From Streptomyces xiaopingdaonensis (lineage in GTDB: Bacteria; Actinomycetota; Actinomycetes; Streptomycetales; Streptomycetaceae), in assembly GCF_000262345.1 (NCBI RefSeq), contig NZ_AJTQ01000263.1, positions 1-45,105 of the forward strand: 45,105 bases of DNA, in the 5' to 3' direction. Numbering within the stretch: position 1 is the stretch's first letter; every line of letters starts with the position of its first letter. A program made the position numbers and the translations under genes. Shown here piece after piece: positions 16,901 through 24,515 of this stretch. The notes beneath the pieces are model-generated. The model worked only from the letters and a program-made list of their open reading frames with translations, was not told the DNA's origin and ran no database searches.

Positions 16901-18481
16901 GCCTGCGTCCTCGCTGACCCAGCCGCTCCGTACGGCGTCGGCGAGTTCGCGCTCGACCTCCTCCAGCCGCTGGCGCAGGTGGCCGCCCTCGCTGCGGGCG
17001 CGCTCGGCGGCCGTCGCCGCCGCGGTGGCCGCGCGGTGCGCCTCGTCGCTCTCCGACTGGAGGGTGCGGGAGCGCTGTTCCTCCTCGGCTGCGTGCTCCT
17101 CGCTGCCTTCCGCCGCGGAGTGGAGCGCGCGGACCAGCTCCGACGCGGCCTTGGAGCGGGCCGCGAGCGCCGGCGCCGCATCCCGCTCCGCTTCCTGGAT
17201 CGCCGCGGCGACGCGGGCGGCGCGGTCGGCGGCGGCGCGGTGCGCGAGGACGGTCTCGGCTGCCTGCCAGGCGGAGTGGAGGGTGCGGGCCTCGTTGAGT
17301 TCGCGCCGCTGGGCCGCCGCCGTCCGCTCCCCCGCCGCGAGCGCCAACGAGGCGTGGCGGTACGCGAGTTCGGCGGCCGTGAGGACGGCTTCGCGGCGGG
17401 CCTCGGTCGCCGCCGAGACGGCCTCCTCGGCGGTGGCGACGTCGGTGGCGAGGGCTGCGGCCCGCTCGCGTTCCTCCGCGCCGCGGGCGGCGAGGCGCCG
17501 GCCGAGGGCGCGGGTGCGCTGCTCGGCCGCCGCGTGGATCTCGCGGGTGTGCGCGCGGGTCTCGGCGGCCTCGGCGATGCGGTTGAGCAGCTCCAGGGAG
17601 CCGGCGGTGAAGTCGCGTTCGGCCGTGAGCTCGGCCCGGCGGCCCAGTTTGTGCGCGAAGCCGTGGACGAGGTCGGCGAGGCCGTCGGTGTCGCGGGTGT
17701 CGGTGACGGCGCGGAGCAGCAGGTCGGTGAAGTCGGAGTCCTTCTTGACGGCGAAAAGCCCGGCGGCCTCGCCCTCGTCGGCGTTCATCTCCCGCTGGTA
17801 GCGGAAGAGTTCGGGGTCGAGCCCGAGGCCGGTGAGGTGCTCGGTCCAGCGCTCGTGGATCTCCTCCCAGACGACGTCGAGGTTGGGGTACGCCTTGCCC
17901 GTCTCGGTGAGGACGTCCCTGAACCCCTTCATCGTGCGACGGCGGCCCCGCGCGCCCGAGCTGCCCTCGGCGACGGGGGCGAGCGGCGCCGCCTCGGCGA
18001 CGGGCAGCGACTCCAACGACATCCCGGGGCCGGGCCGGAAGGAGTACCAGCCCTCGGCGAACTTCCGCGGGTCGTGCGAGACCTGGTGCCCCCGCCACTC
18101 GCTCACCTTGCCGACGACGATCGTCTCGCCGGTGCGGGTGTGCTGCCACTCCAGCGCGACGTGGCCGCAGTCGTCGGCGAGGAGGAACTTGCGCAGCACG
18201 CCCGAGCTGGCGCCGCCGAGCGTGTTGCGGTGGCCGGGGAGCATCACCGAGAAGATCAGCTTCAGCAGGACGGACTTGCCGCCGCCGTTCTCCAGGAAGA
18301 GCACGCCTGCGGGGGCGGGCCGCCGCGGCGGCCCGAGCGGCTCCTCCTCGAAGAAGTCGGCCTGGGCGGGGGCAGGTTCGGGTACGGGCTCGCCGACTCC
18401 GCGAAGGTCCAGCACGGTGTCGGCGTAGCGGGCGCCGGCGGGACCGATGGAGTAGAGGCGGATTCTGGACAGCTCGTACAT
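13919..18481 (-). CDS. SMC/MukB-like coiled-coil ATPase (JetC/TIGR02680-like)
   Basis: This very large protein (1520 residues) has SMC/ABC architecture. An N-terminal head half carries the Walker A motif LENGGGKSVLL (Lys69). A long Ala/Glu/Arg-rich coiled coil (about 300-660) leads to a globular hinge-like segment (about 665-780, with LPGWRYLAQSV and DVFLVPPNPAMHD). A second coiled coil (about 785-1290) returns to a C-terminal head half with the ABC signature FSGGQ (1384-1387) and Walker B GPLFLDNP (Asp1421). The residue after the Walker B Asp is Asn1422, where SMC ATPases normally have the catalytic Glu. Proteins of this kind (MukB, JetC, TIGR02680) act with a kleisin and a winged-helix partner in DNA loop extrusion or plasmid defence. 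It is the last gene of a three-gene operon, 39 bp behind the second. No JetD-like nuclease follows. Confidence 0.8.
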   Translation of the reverse strand: MYELSRIRLYSIGPAGARYADTVLDLRGVGEPVPEPAPAQADFFEEEPLGPPRRPAPAGVLFLENGGGKSVLLKLIFSVMLPGHRNTLGGASSGVLRKFLLADDCGHVALEWQHTRTGETIVVGKVSEWRGHQVSHDPRKFAEGWYSFRPGPGMSLESLPVAEAAPLAPVAEGSSGARGRRRTMKGFRDVLTETGKAYPNLDVVWEEIHERWTEHLTGLGLDPELFRYQREMNADEGEAAGLFAVKKDSDFTDLLLRAVTDTRDTDGLADLVHGFAHKLGRRAELTAERDFTAGSLELLNRIAEAAETRAHTREIHAAAEQRTRALGRRLAARGAEERERAAALATDVATAEEAVSAATEARREAVLTAAELAYRHASLALAAGERTAAAQRRELNEARTLHSAWQAAETVLAHRAAADRAARVAAAIQEAERDAAPALAARSKAASELVRALHSAAEGSEEHAAEEEQRSRTLQSESDEAHRAATAAATAAERARSEGGHLRQRLEEVERELADAVRSGWVSEDAGADPAAAALAAGDAAQRTAAALDTARQSAAAAGERAGEAASAHARDELAAARAADAAEADRRARDAEYAAAEALGAEERLGELLGTERGTPLGAEELDGSAEHLTELLDEGVAAAERRLFELRTAAAEDSRMLGALGEGGLLPPGPDVLATVEFLGEHGVPALPGWRYLAQSVDPAEHDRVLAAHPELVDGVVLTEPASHARAREVLDRAALLPRSAVAVGTSTALLAPGPAEAADVFLVPPNPAMHDEHAADDERGRLRERASARDDEIRTLAARLTADRALAARLTSWRTGCPAGRLGELARAAEKSQSAAAEAQHRLVLARTAREEADAAATEAAEVRDRRQEEAQRARRAADALGGLVSRLRERPSWQERLRELAEEAASGEERAAACVDRAREADEQRRAAQRSSDDARRTARALRSERAEIAGAPDDTGTEAEPPAASLPSLREAYRSASQLYEKVGVGADLRAEQARAEGDESAARTSLDRLTNKVRTKAERLLEGTEAADAPSRQAAAARAEELVQTLEARASRASEELGRLRGEAERLAPEGGEQHTELGEERVPQDAAEAQSLLRTANTELAARGTGLEEARAALQDLVRTRVAAEEAASGFDEAAGTLRDLLRDPQASHHPDGDQRPEPYGGSLAEARHAAAELRRSLRGCAADLSTAEQAVREASDILVRHANSSRFEQVHTPARQQIRELPAASLPEHAASWAEAFAPRLRVLSDELEQLERNRDSIVDRLRGLVESALTTLRSAQRLSRLPDGLGEWSGQEFLRIRFDDLDQATLTERLGEVIDEATRQSLRRSSDLRRDGMSLLLRAVHAALQPRGVSVEILKPDAVLRAERVPVGQMGDVFSGGQLLTAAIALYCTMAALRSNDRGHDSRRHAGPLFLDNPIGRANATYLLELQRAVADALGVQLLYTTGLFDTTALAEFPLVVRMRNDADLRAGLKYISVEEHLRPGLPRQDPGGEVVHGEITATRMYVKPEEEPAG

Positions 18482-18520
18482 GGCGGGTGCTCTCGTCGCG
18501 GGCGGGGTCGGGTGGGGGCG

Positions 18521-19402
18521 TCAGCGGTGGAACGGGAGGCCGGCCTCGGCGACGAGGTCGAGGTCCTCGCCCTCCCGGGGCGGCAGCAGGCTCGGAGTGC
18601 CGTCGGAGACGGGGACGACGCCGAGTTCCAGCAGTTCGGCCATGGCGGCGCTGCCCGCCATGTCGCGGACCTGGAGCTGGTAGCGGGCCGTCGTGCGGTA
18701 GGTGCCGCCCGCGTCGTCGCCGGTCCGCTGGAGGAAGCCGGAGTCGACGAGGAAGCCGACGGCCTTGGCGATGATGCCGGTGGTGGAGCCGGCGAGGCGG
18801 CGGGAGTCCTTGGTGGCGCCCGTCGCCGAACGCCGTGCGTAGACCCGCCAGGCCGCCTCCAACCCTGGTGCGTCCGTGGCCGGATCGGTGTTCTCGCCCT
18901 CCTGTTCGGCCTGCTCCTCCAGCTTGCGGCATGCCTGGCGGACGAAGCTGTCGACGCCGTTGACGGTGATGCGGCCGATGTAGCCGTCGTCGGCGAGGTC
19001 CTCGGGGCGGGGGAACGCCATCGCGGCGACCGCGAGGTGGGCGAGGCCGTGGAGGAAGCGGTCCGCGGAGTCGGAGTTGGCGCGCCGCGCGTAGTCGCCC
19101 ATGCGGACGGCGAAGACGGACTCCTCGTCGGCGGCGAGCGCCATGCCGGCACGGGTCGAGACCTCCAGGACGACGAGGCCGAGGCCGGTCGCGACGGCGT
19201 CGGCCAGCCGGGCGAAGGCGGGCTCGTCGCGGTGGCGGCGGAGGAGTTCGGTGTACTCGGCGTCCCGGGCCGGGATGAGCTTGGGGTGGAGCCCGAACGA
19301 GACGAGCCGGGCCGCGTCGGCCGCGTCGGCCGGGGTCACTGGGGCGGCGCCGAGCTCCTCTGCGGGGGCCGGGCGGTCGTCGGGCTCGGTCTCGTCGTGC
19401 AC
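18521..19402 (-). CDS. Probable MukE/JetB-like partner of the SMC-like ATPase
   Basis: The 293-residue product has no family I can name from sequence alone. It is mostly helical, with an acidic N-terminus and stretches such as GIIAKAVGFLVDSGFLQRTG followed by YRTTARYQLQVRDMA, which read like a winged-helix module with a beta wing. That matches the small KITE-type (MukE/JetB) subunit expected beside an SMC-like ATPase. The GTG at 19402 is preceded by GAGGA at 8 nt spacing, giving a normal start. It lies 62 bp after the larger upstream partner and 39 bp before the ATPase gene, so all three are probably cotranscribed. The role is inferred from context. Confidence 0.65.
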   Translation of the reverse strand: MHDETEPDDRPAPAEELGAAPVTPADAADAARLVSFGLHPKLIPARDAEYTELLRRHRDEPAFARLADAVATGLGLVVLEVSTRAGMALAADEESVFAVRMGDYARRANSDSADRFLHGLAHLAVAAMAFPRPEDLADDGYIGRITVNGVDSFVRQACRKLEEQAEQEGENTDPATDAPGLEAAWRVYARRSATGATKDSRRLAGSTTGIIAKAVGFLVDSGFLQRTGDDAGGTYRTTARYQLQVRDMAGSAAMAELLELGVVPVSDGTPSLLPPREGEDLDLVAEAGLPFHR

Positions 19403-19464
19403 GGGTGTGTCCTCGGATCGGTGGTGGCCTGGGTGCGGCCCGGGTCGGCGGTGGTCTGCCGCGG

Positions 19465-20967
19465 TCAGGGGGAAGCGGCGGGCTCGGCGGCCGCGTCGAG
19501 GAGAGCGCTGCCGATGATGAGGTCGGCGCCGCCGAACTCGGCGTCCTCCAGCTCGGTGCCGTCGTCGACGGCGAAGAGGACCCGCCGCTCGCCCTGGCGG
19601 TGCGCCGTTCCCACCGGTGGGGACGCGGCGTGCACGGCCAGGAGGGCGACGAGGTACGGGAGTTCGGGGTCGCGGCTGCGGGCCTGCGCGAGGAGCCCGG
19701 AGAGCCGTCGGGGGGCGTCCGCCGGCAGGTCGAGGAGGTCCTGCGCGGCCTCCAGCTGTTCTTCGGAGAAGCGGCTGTCGTCGGGGGTGGCGACGAGGTC
19801 GGGCTCGGGCATCTCGGCGCCGAGGTGTTCCCGCGGGGCCGGCGGCGTCAGCAGGAGGTCGACGAGGTCTCCGAGGCGGACGCACTCCGGGGTGCGCAGT
19901 CCGGCGCCGCGCGCGAAGAAGGCGTCCGTGACGCGGTGCGCCTGCTCGAGGGGCAACGGGAGGACGGGCGCGAGGAGTTGGCCGTAGACGTCGGTGCCGG
20001 CGCGGGCCGGCGGCGGGGCGAACGCCTGGCGGTCCTGCTCGGCGCGGAAGAGCGGCCCGGCCTCCAGCAGCCGGGACTGGAGCTGGGTGTGGCGGCGGAT
20101 GCAGTCTTTGACGATGTCGACGAGTTCGGCCGCCTGCCGCTTGTGCGTGGGGCCGCGATCGGCCGCCGCCTCGTCCCGGGCCCTGCGGATGTTGGTGAGG
20201 ATGGCGTTCTCGTGGCGGTAGCGGTCGGCGACGTGGTCGAGCGCTTCGGTGATCATGTCGGGGACTGTGTGGAGCCAGTCGACGGCGCGGACGTTGCGGC
20301 GCGTCGCGTCGAGCGTGCGGCGGAGGGCCTCGGCGTACTGGACGGTGCGGTAGCGGGCCTGCTCGGCGGCGAGTTGGGCGTCGGCGAGGCGGCCGCGGTT
20401 GACGAGGACCTCCAGCTTGACCTCGGCCGCGATCTGGGCGCTCGTCACGTCGGTGTCGAGGGCGCCGACGAGGACGTTGACCGCCTCGTCCGTGGTGCGG
20501 AGATAGACGCCGCCGCCGGGGCCCGGCACCTCCTCGATGAGCTTGAAGTCGTAGTCCCTGCGGACGTAGGAGCCGTCCGGGTCGAAGGTGCCGTAGACGG
20601 CGCGGAAGCCGCGGTCGACGCTGCCCACGTTGACGAGGTTCTCCACCACCCACCGGGCGACGCGCTCGTGCTCCTCCTGGGCGCGGCCAGGCGCCTGGGC
20701 GGCGACGCGCGCCAACAGGCGGGCGACGACCTGTTCGTGGTCGGCGCCGGTGTCGAAGTCCATCTGGAGGGTGACGAGATCGATCGCGGAGAGCGCCAGC
20801 TCGGCCATGGCGTATCCGCCGAACTCGCCTGCGAGATTCGCCTTGCGGACGTCGAGGTCGTGCAGCGGGGCGGTGCAGGCGAGCGCGCGCAGCCGGCGAG
20901 CGAGGCCCTCGTCGGCTGCGGGGCCGGGGGCCGGGTTCGGCAGGGTCGGGAAAGGGCGCTCACTCAC
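19465..20967 (-). CDS. Probable kleisin-like (MukF/JetA-like) partner
   Basis: The 500-residue product is largely alpha-helical, with no enzymatic motif that I recognise. It contains long amphipathic stretches (such as AVDWLHTVPDMITEALDHVA and QAAELVDIVKDCIRRHTQL) and a probable winged-helix start (ARRLRALACTAPLHDLDVRK). Its size and first position before a small winged-helix protein and an SMC-like ATPase match the kleisin (MukF/JetA) slot. The GTG at 20967 has no Shine-Dalgarno sequence, but a TAATCT -10 element ends 7 nt upstream, so the message looks leaderless. It heads the operon. The assignment rests on gene order and size, and a structure-based search would settle it. Confidence 0.6.
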   Translation of the reverse strand: MSERPFPTLPNPAPGPAADEGLARRLRALACTAPLHDLDVRKANLAGEFGGYAMAELALSAIDLVTLQMDFDTGADHEQVVARLLARVAAQAPGRAQEEHERVARWVVENLVNVGSVDRGFRAVYGTFDPDGSYVRRDYDFKLIEEVPGPGGGVYLRTTDEAVNVLVGALDTDVTSAQIAAEVKLEVLVNRGRLADAQLAAEQARYRTVQYAEALRRTLDATRRNVRAVDWLHTVPDMITEALDHVADRYRHENAILTNIRRARDEAAADRGPTHKRQAAELVDIVKDCIRRHTQLQSRLLEAGPLFRAEQDRQAFAPPPARAGTDVYGQLLAPVLPLPLEQAHRVTDAFFARGAGLRTPECVRLGDLVDLLLTPPAPREHLGAEMPEPDLVATPDDSRFSEEQLEAAQDLLDLPADAPRRLSGLLAQARSRDPELPYLVALLAVHAASPPVGTAHRQGERRVLFAVDDGTELEDAEFGGADLIIGSALLDAAAEPAASP

Positions 20968-20980
20968 AACGGACAGATTA
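20968..20980 (-). promoter_or_regulatory. Leaderless promoter -10 element of the SMC-like operon
   Basis: On the minus strand TAATCT (20980-20975) lies 7 nt before the GTG start codon, the usual distance from a -10 box to the transcription start. No ribosome binding site is present. A -35 match is not obvious. Confidence 0.5.
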
Positions 20981-21120
20981 GGCGCTGCCACCGACACCGA
21001 TCGAAACGGCACGGTGGCGCGGCTCCGCCGGGACGACAGAACGGGCGAAGGGGACGCCGGGGGCAAATACCTGCTACCCGCGCAGAGTTGACGTTCCGCC
21101 TCCCGCGACTCGGAAGGCGT

Positions 21121-22668
21121 TCAGCAGCCGGCCGCGTCGACGTCGAGCCTGCCGCGCACCGCGTCCTGCACCCCGGCCTCCTCCGCCGGATCGGCGGCGA
21201 GGTTGCGGAGCCGCTCCACGACACGCGCGTCCCTCGTGGCGGCGTGCTGTGCGCCGAGCTCGCGGGTCGACTCCTCGCAGTCCCACAGGCACTCGACGGC
21301 GAACCCCTCGGGGAAGGACGGGTCCGTCGCCGCGAGGGACCGCGCCGCACGGCCGCGGAGTTCGGAAGAGGCCGTCTCGCGGTAGAGATGGCGCAGGACG
21401 GGCGCCGCGCAGGCGATCGCGAGCCGCCCCGCACCCTCGACGAGCGAACCCAGCACTCCCCCGTTGACCCCGGTGCGCCGGACCTCGGCGCGGAGCGCCG
21501 CGAGCACCGCGTCGGAGTCCTGGGACCCGCCGCGGCGGGCGAGCATCTCGGCGGCCACGGCGCGCAGCGCTTCGGGGAGCCGCCCTGCGGCGAGCCAGCG
21601 CCGCGCCTGCTCGACCGCCGCCTCGCCGCGCATCCGCGCGAAGGCGGCGAGCGCCTGCTCGGCGACTGCCGGCGGTCCGCCGAGCACCGCGTACTCGACG
21701 AGGTCGAACGCCGTCGGGTCGGAGCGTTCCGCGAGGTGCCGGAGCGCGGCACCCCGTGCGGCCTCGCGCTCGCCGACGGCCGCTGCGAGGAGCTGTGCGC
21801 GGTCGCCCGGGCGCGCGACGGCCGTCAGGCAGCGCGCCGCCGCGGCCTCCCGCTGGAGCGGCGGGTGCTGCTCCCAGCCCTGCTGCGCCCAGTCGAGGAC
21901 CTCGGCGACGCTCCAGCCGGGGCGCGGCCCCGACGTGCCCACCTGCCGCTGCCAGCGCGCGAAGTCCCCCTGCTCGTGGACGGCGCGCAGCCGGTCGGCC
22001 TGCGCCGGGTGGTGCGGGTCCTCCGCCCACAGGCGCCAGGGGCGCGGCTCGAACGACTCCCGCGCGGCGGCGGCGAGTCGGGCCTCGCCCTCCGGGCCGA
22101 GCGGGAAGCGGGCGAGGACGGCGGGGCCGAGGAGGCGCAGGCCGGAGTCGGTGTCGCGGACGGCGAGCTCGTCGAGCGCCCACTGCCAGTTGGCGCCCGT
22201 CGTGGCGTACCGGCGCAGGAGGGCGAGGGCCGCCTCGTCGCCGTAGGAGGCGAGGTGGCCGAGGACGGAGAGGGCGAGCCCCGTGCGGTGCTGCACGGCC
22301 TCGCCGCCTGCTCCCTCCGGGTGCCCTGCGGGGGCGTCGTCGGAATGGAAGAGGTGGCGGGCGAGGTCGTCGACCCCCGCGTCGAGGTCGGTGTGGAGTC
22401 TGGCGTAGTAGAGGGAGCGGTTCTCCAACTGCCAGTCGGGGCGCGGGTCGTGCTCGATGCAGTGGCGCAGCGCGGCGAGTGCCTCGGCGCGGGGCGCCGC
22501 CAGCGCGTGCAGCGTCCCGTCGCCGCGGCCTCGCTGGAGGAGGCCGAGCAGGGTGCCGCTGGGCGCTATGTCTGAATCGACGGGATCGACGAACATAAGA
22601 GTCAGCATCCGGTGCGGGGTCTTCGACTGGCAACGGGATTTCTGAGCGGCATCCTTGCCGACCAGCAT
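21121..22668 (-). CDS. HEAT-like helical-repeat protein of unknown function
   Basis: The 515-residue product consists of many short helix pairs rich in Ala, Leu, Arg and Glu, such as LLRRYATTGANWQWALDELA and AVAEQALAAFARMRGEAAVE. It looks like a HEAT or Armadillo-type solenoid, which usually mediates protein binding. No catalytic motif, signal peptide or membrane segment is visible. The ATG at 22668 is favoured because GGGGAGGAG lies 8 nt upstream; internal starts at 22608 and 22596 lack a ribosome site. It is upstream of and co-oriented with the SMC-like operon, 153 bp away, but that operon has its own apparent promoter. It could be a lone scaffold protein or an accessory factor. Confidence 0.75.
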   Translation of the reverse strand: MLVGKDAAQKSRCQSKTPHRMLTLMFVDPVDSDIAPSGTLLGLLQRGRGDGTLHALAAPRAEALAALRHCIEHDPRPDWQLENRSLYYARLHTDLDAGVDDLARHLFHSDDAPAGHPEGAGGEAVQHRTGLALSVLGHLASYGDEAALALLRRYATTGANWQWALDELAVRDTDSGLRLLGPAVLARFPLGPEGEARLAAAARESFEPRPWRLWAEDPHHPAQADRLRAVHEQGDFARWQRQVGTSGPRPGWSVAEVLDWAQQGWEQHPPLQREAAAARCLTAVARPGDRAQLLAAAVGEREAARGAALRHLAERSDPTAFDLVEYAVLGGPPAVAEQALAAFARMRGEAAVEQARRWLAAGRLPEALRAVAAEMLARRGGSQDSDAVLAALRAEVRRTGVNGGVLGSLVEGAGRLAIACAAPVLRHLYRETASSELRGRAARSLAATDPSFPEGFAVECLWDCEESTRELGAQHAATRDARVVERLRNLAADPAEEAGVQDAVRGRLDVDAAGC

Positions 22669-22882
22669 CGTTCTACTCCTCCCCGGGCGGCGGACACCGT
22701 CGGCGGAGTTCCCAGGAGGGTACCCGCAGAAGGCGGAAGGGCCGATACCGGAGAGCGGGCGCACCGCGAACGCGCACGCCGGCCGCACCCGCGTTCGTCC
22801 GCCGCACGGGGGCGGAACCCACGGGGGCCGGGCCGCGTCATATGCCGCGTGCACCGATGAACCGGGTGTTGCCAAATCCCTT

Positions 22883-22901
22883 ACAGCCGGTCGTCGGCTG
22901 T
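22883..22901. promoter_or_regulatory. Inverted repeat upstream of the PP2C phosphatase gene
   Basis: ACAGCCG and CGGCTGT are perfect 7-bp arms around 5 bp, 38 bp before the phosphatase start codon, in the 271-bp region shared with the divergent HEAT-like gene. It could be an operator or a 5' leader hairpin. Confidence 0.35.
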
Positions 22902-22939
22902 GCGAGAGTCGTCACTGCCTTCACCGTATGGGAGACGAT

Positions 22940-24445
22940 ATGCCGCCCCACCTCCATGCGGACACCCCGGGCTCCGAACCGTCCGAGCCCGGTCGTCTGG
23001 ACGCCCTCATCACGCAGACGCAGCAGCTGCGCGGCGAACTCGACGCCGTGCGGCGGCAGTCCGAACCCGTCGACGGACGGGGCGGTTCGGGCGTGGACGC
23101 GCGCTGGCAGCGGGCGCTCTGCGAACTCGCCGCCCAGCAGCTGGCGGACCTGGGCGGCAACCTCGACCAGCTCCGCGAGGGCCTCGCCGACGAGGCACGG
23201 GCGGCGTCCCCCACGCCCGAGGCCCTTCCGCGCGCCGCGTACTCGGAGGACACCGCGCCCCCCGGAGCCGCGCCGTACGACCAGGGCGACCACCTGGTGG
23301 GACGCGTAGGCAGCGCCGAGTGGAAGCTGCTCACCGACGAGGTGCACTGGTCCGCCGCGCTCTACCGCATCTTCGGCCGCACGGAGGCCGACGGTCCCCT
23401 CTCCCTCGACGAACTCCCCTCCTGGGTACGCCAGGACGACCAGCCCGCGCTCGCCGCCGCCTTCACCGCCTGCCTCGTCGACGGCAGGCCCGTCGACCAC
23501 GAGTTCCGCATCGCACGCCCCGACGGCTCGACGCGCACCGTCCACCTCCTCGGTGAGCCCGTGCTCACCGAGGAGGGCACGACGGCCTCGATGTGGGCCG
23601 TCGTCAAGGACGTCACCAGACTCCGCCGCACCGAGCGGGCGGCCGAGGAACACCGCGAGCAGCTCCGCCAGGAGCACCAGCGCGCGCAGACCGAGCGGCG
23701 CCTCGCCGTCGAACTCCAGGAGACCGTCCTCCCGCCGTGGCGCGGCTCGGTGCGCTTCCCGCAGGACGACGAGGAGCAGGACGGCGCGCTCGACCTCGCC
23801 GCCCGCTACCTCCCCTCCGCCACCCGCGCCCTCATCGGCGGCGACTGGTACGACGCCATGGAACTCCCCGACGGCGCCACGCTGCTCACCGCGGGCGATC
23901 TCACGGGCCACGGGGTGGCGGCGACGTCCGGCATGGCGCTGCTCCTCGGCGCCGTGCGCGGGATGGCCGTCGCCAAGGTGCGCCCCGGCGCGCTCATGGG
24001 CCACCTCAACCAGTTACTCGACTCCGCCGCCCAGCCCGCGCTCGGCAGCGCCGTCTGCTGCCGCTACGAACCGGCCACGCGCACCCTCGCCTGGGCGCAG
24101 GCCGGCCACCCCGCGCCCCTGCTCTTCCGCGGCGGCACGGGGCGGGCCCTCCAGCGTCCCGAGGGCGTCCTCCTCGGCGTCGCCACGGGTGCGACGTACG
24201 AGCAGCGCGCGGAGCAACTCGCCCCGGGCGACGTCCTGATCCTCCACACCGACGGGCTCGCGCCGCGCAGCGAGAGCCTCGGCCCCGACGCCTGCGGCAC
24301 GGGCGCCGAACGCCTCCTCGCGCTGGCGCCGCGGTTCGCCGAGGCGCGCACGGCGCAGGAGTGCGTACGTGTCGTCGCCGAGGAGTTCGAGGACGACGAA
24401 CGCGAGGACGACGCCTGCGTGCTGGTCGCGCGAGTGAGCGCCTGA
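22940..24445 (+). CDS. PAS-PP2C (SpoIIE/RsbU-type) protein phosphatase with a TTA codon
   Basis: This is a probable Ser/Thr phosphatase of anti-sigma-factor antagonist pathways, 501 residues long. A helical N-terminus is followed by a PAS domain (about 105-230, ending with the PAC-like MWAVVKDVTRLRRTER), a short coiled coil, and a PP2C/SpoIIE domain. That domain shows RRLAVELQETVLPP, the metal-binding GGDWYDAMEL, GDLTGHGVAATSGMALLL and the C-terminal REDDACVLVARV. The ATG at 22940 has GGGAGA 4-5 nt upstream; ATG 22928 is in frame but lacks a ribosome site. Codon 359 (24014-24016) is TTA, the only in-frame TTA in the window, so translation should depend on the bldA tRNA. No cognate RsbW or RsbV gene is adjacent. 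Confidence 0.93.
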   Translation: MPPHLHADTPGSEPSEPGRLDALITQTQQLRGELDAVRRQSEPVDGRGGSGVDARWQRALCELAAQQLADLGGNLDQLREGLADEARAASPTPEALPRAAYSEDTAPPGAAPYDQGDHLVGRVGSAEWKLLTDEVHWSAALYRIFGRTEADGPLSLDELPSWVRQDDQPALAAAFTACLVDGRPVDHEFRIARPDGSTRTVHLLGEPVLTEEGTTASMWAVVKDVTRLRRTERAAEEHREQLRQEHQRAQTERRLAVELQETVLPPWRGSVRFPQDDEEQDGALDLAARYLPSATRALIGGDWYDAMELPDGATLLTAGDLTGHGVAATSGMALLLGAVRGMAVAKVRPGALMGHLNQLLDSAAQPALGSAVCCRYEPATRTLAWAQAGHPAPLLFRGGTGRALQRPEGVLLGVATGATYEQRAEQLAPGDVLILHTDGLAPRSESLGPDACGTGAERLLALAPRFAEARTAQECVRVVAEEFEDDEREDDACVLVARVSA

Positions 24446-24487
24446 GCGCTCGCCGCGGACGTGCCCGCAGGACGCGGCAGGTGCGCC

Positions 24488-24515
24488 GGCTCCGGTGGTC
24501 AGACGGCCCGGAGCC
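24488..24515. terminator. Hairpin between the convergent phosphatase and regulator genes
   Basis: GGCTCCGG (24488-24495) pairs with CCGGAGCC (24508-24515) around 12 nt. It overlaps the last codons of the minus-strand regulator and lies 43 bp after the phosphatase stop. Confidence 0.5.

Noticed and set aside
13410..18932. Very long minus-strand open frame of over 1800 codons overlapping the SMC-like gene
   Set aside because: It is a GC-bias shadow in another frame: Arg/Pro/Gly-rich low-complexity translation, while the frame used for 13919-18481 has Walker A, signature and Walker B motifs.
15857..19987. Long plus-strand open frame opposite the SMC-like operon
   Set aside because: The translation is a mirror of the minus-strand genes and has no recognisable domain. 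Codon bias favours the minus strand.
13919..22668. JetD-like nuclease or TOPRIM gene completing a Wadjet system
   Set aside because: No protein in or beside the operon shows TOPRIM or nuclease motifs. The flanking genes are a small membrane protein and a HEAT-like solenoid.
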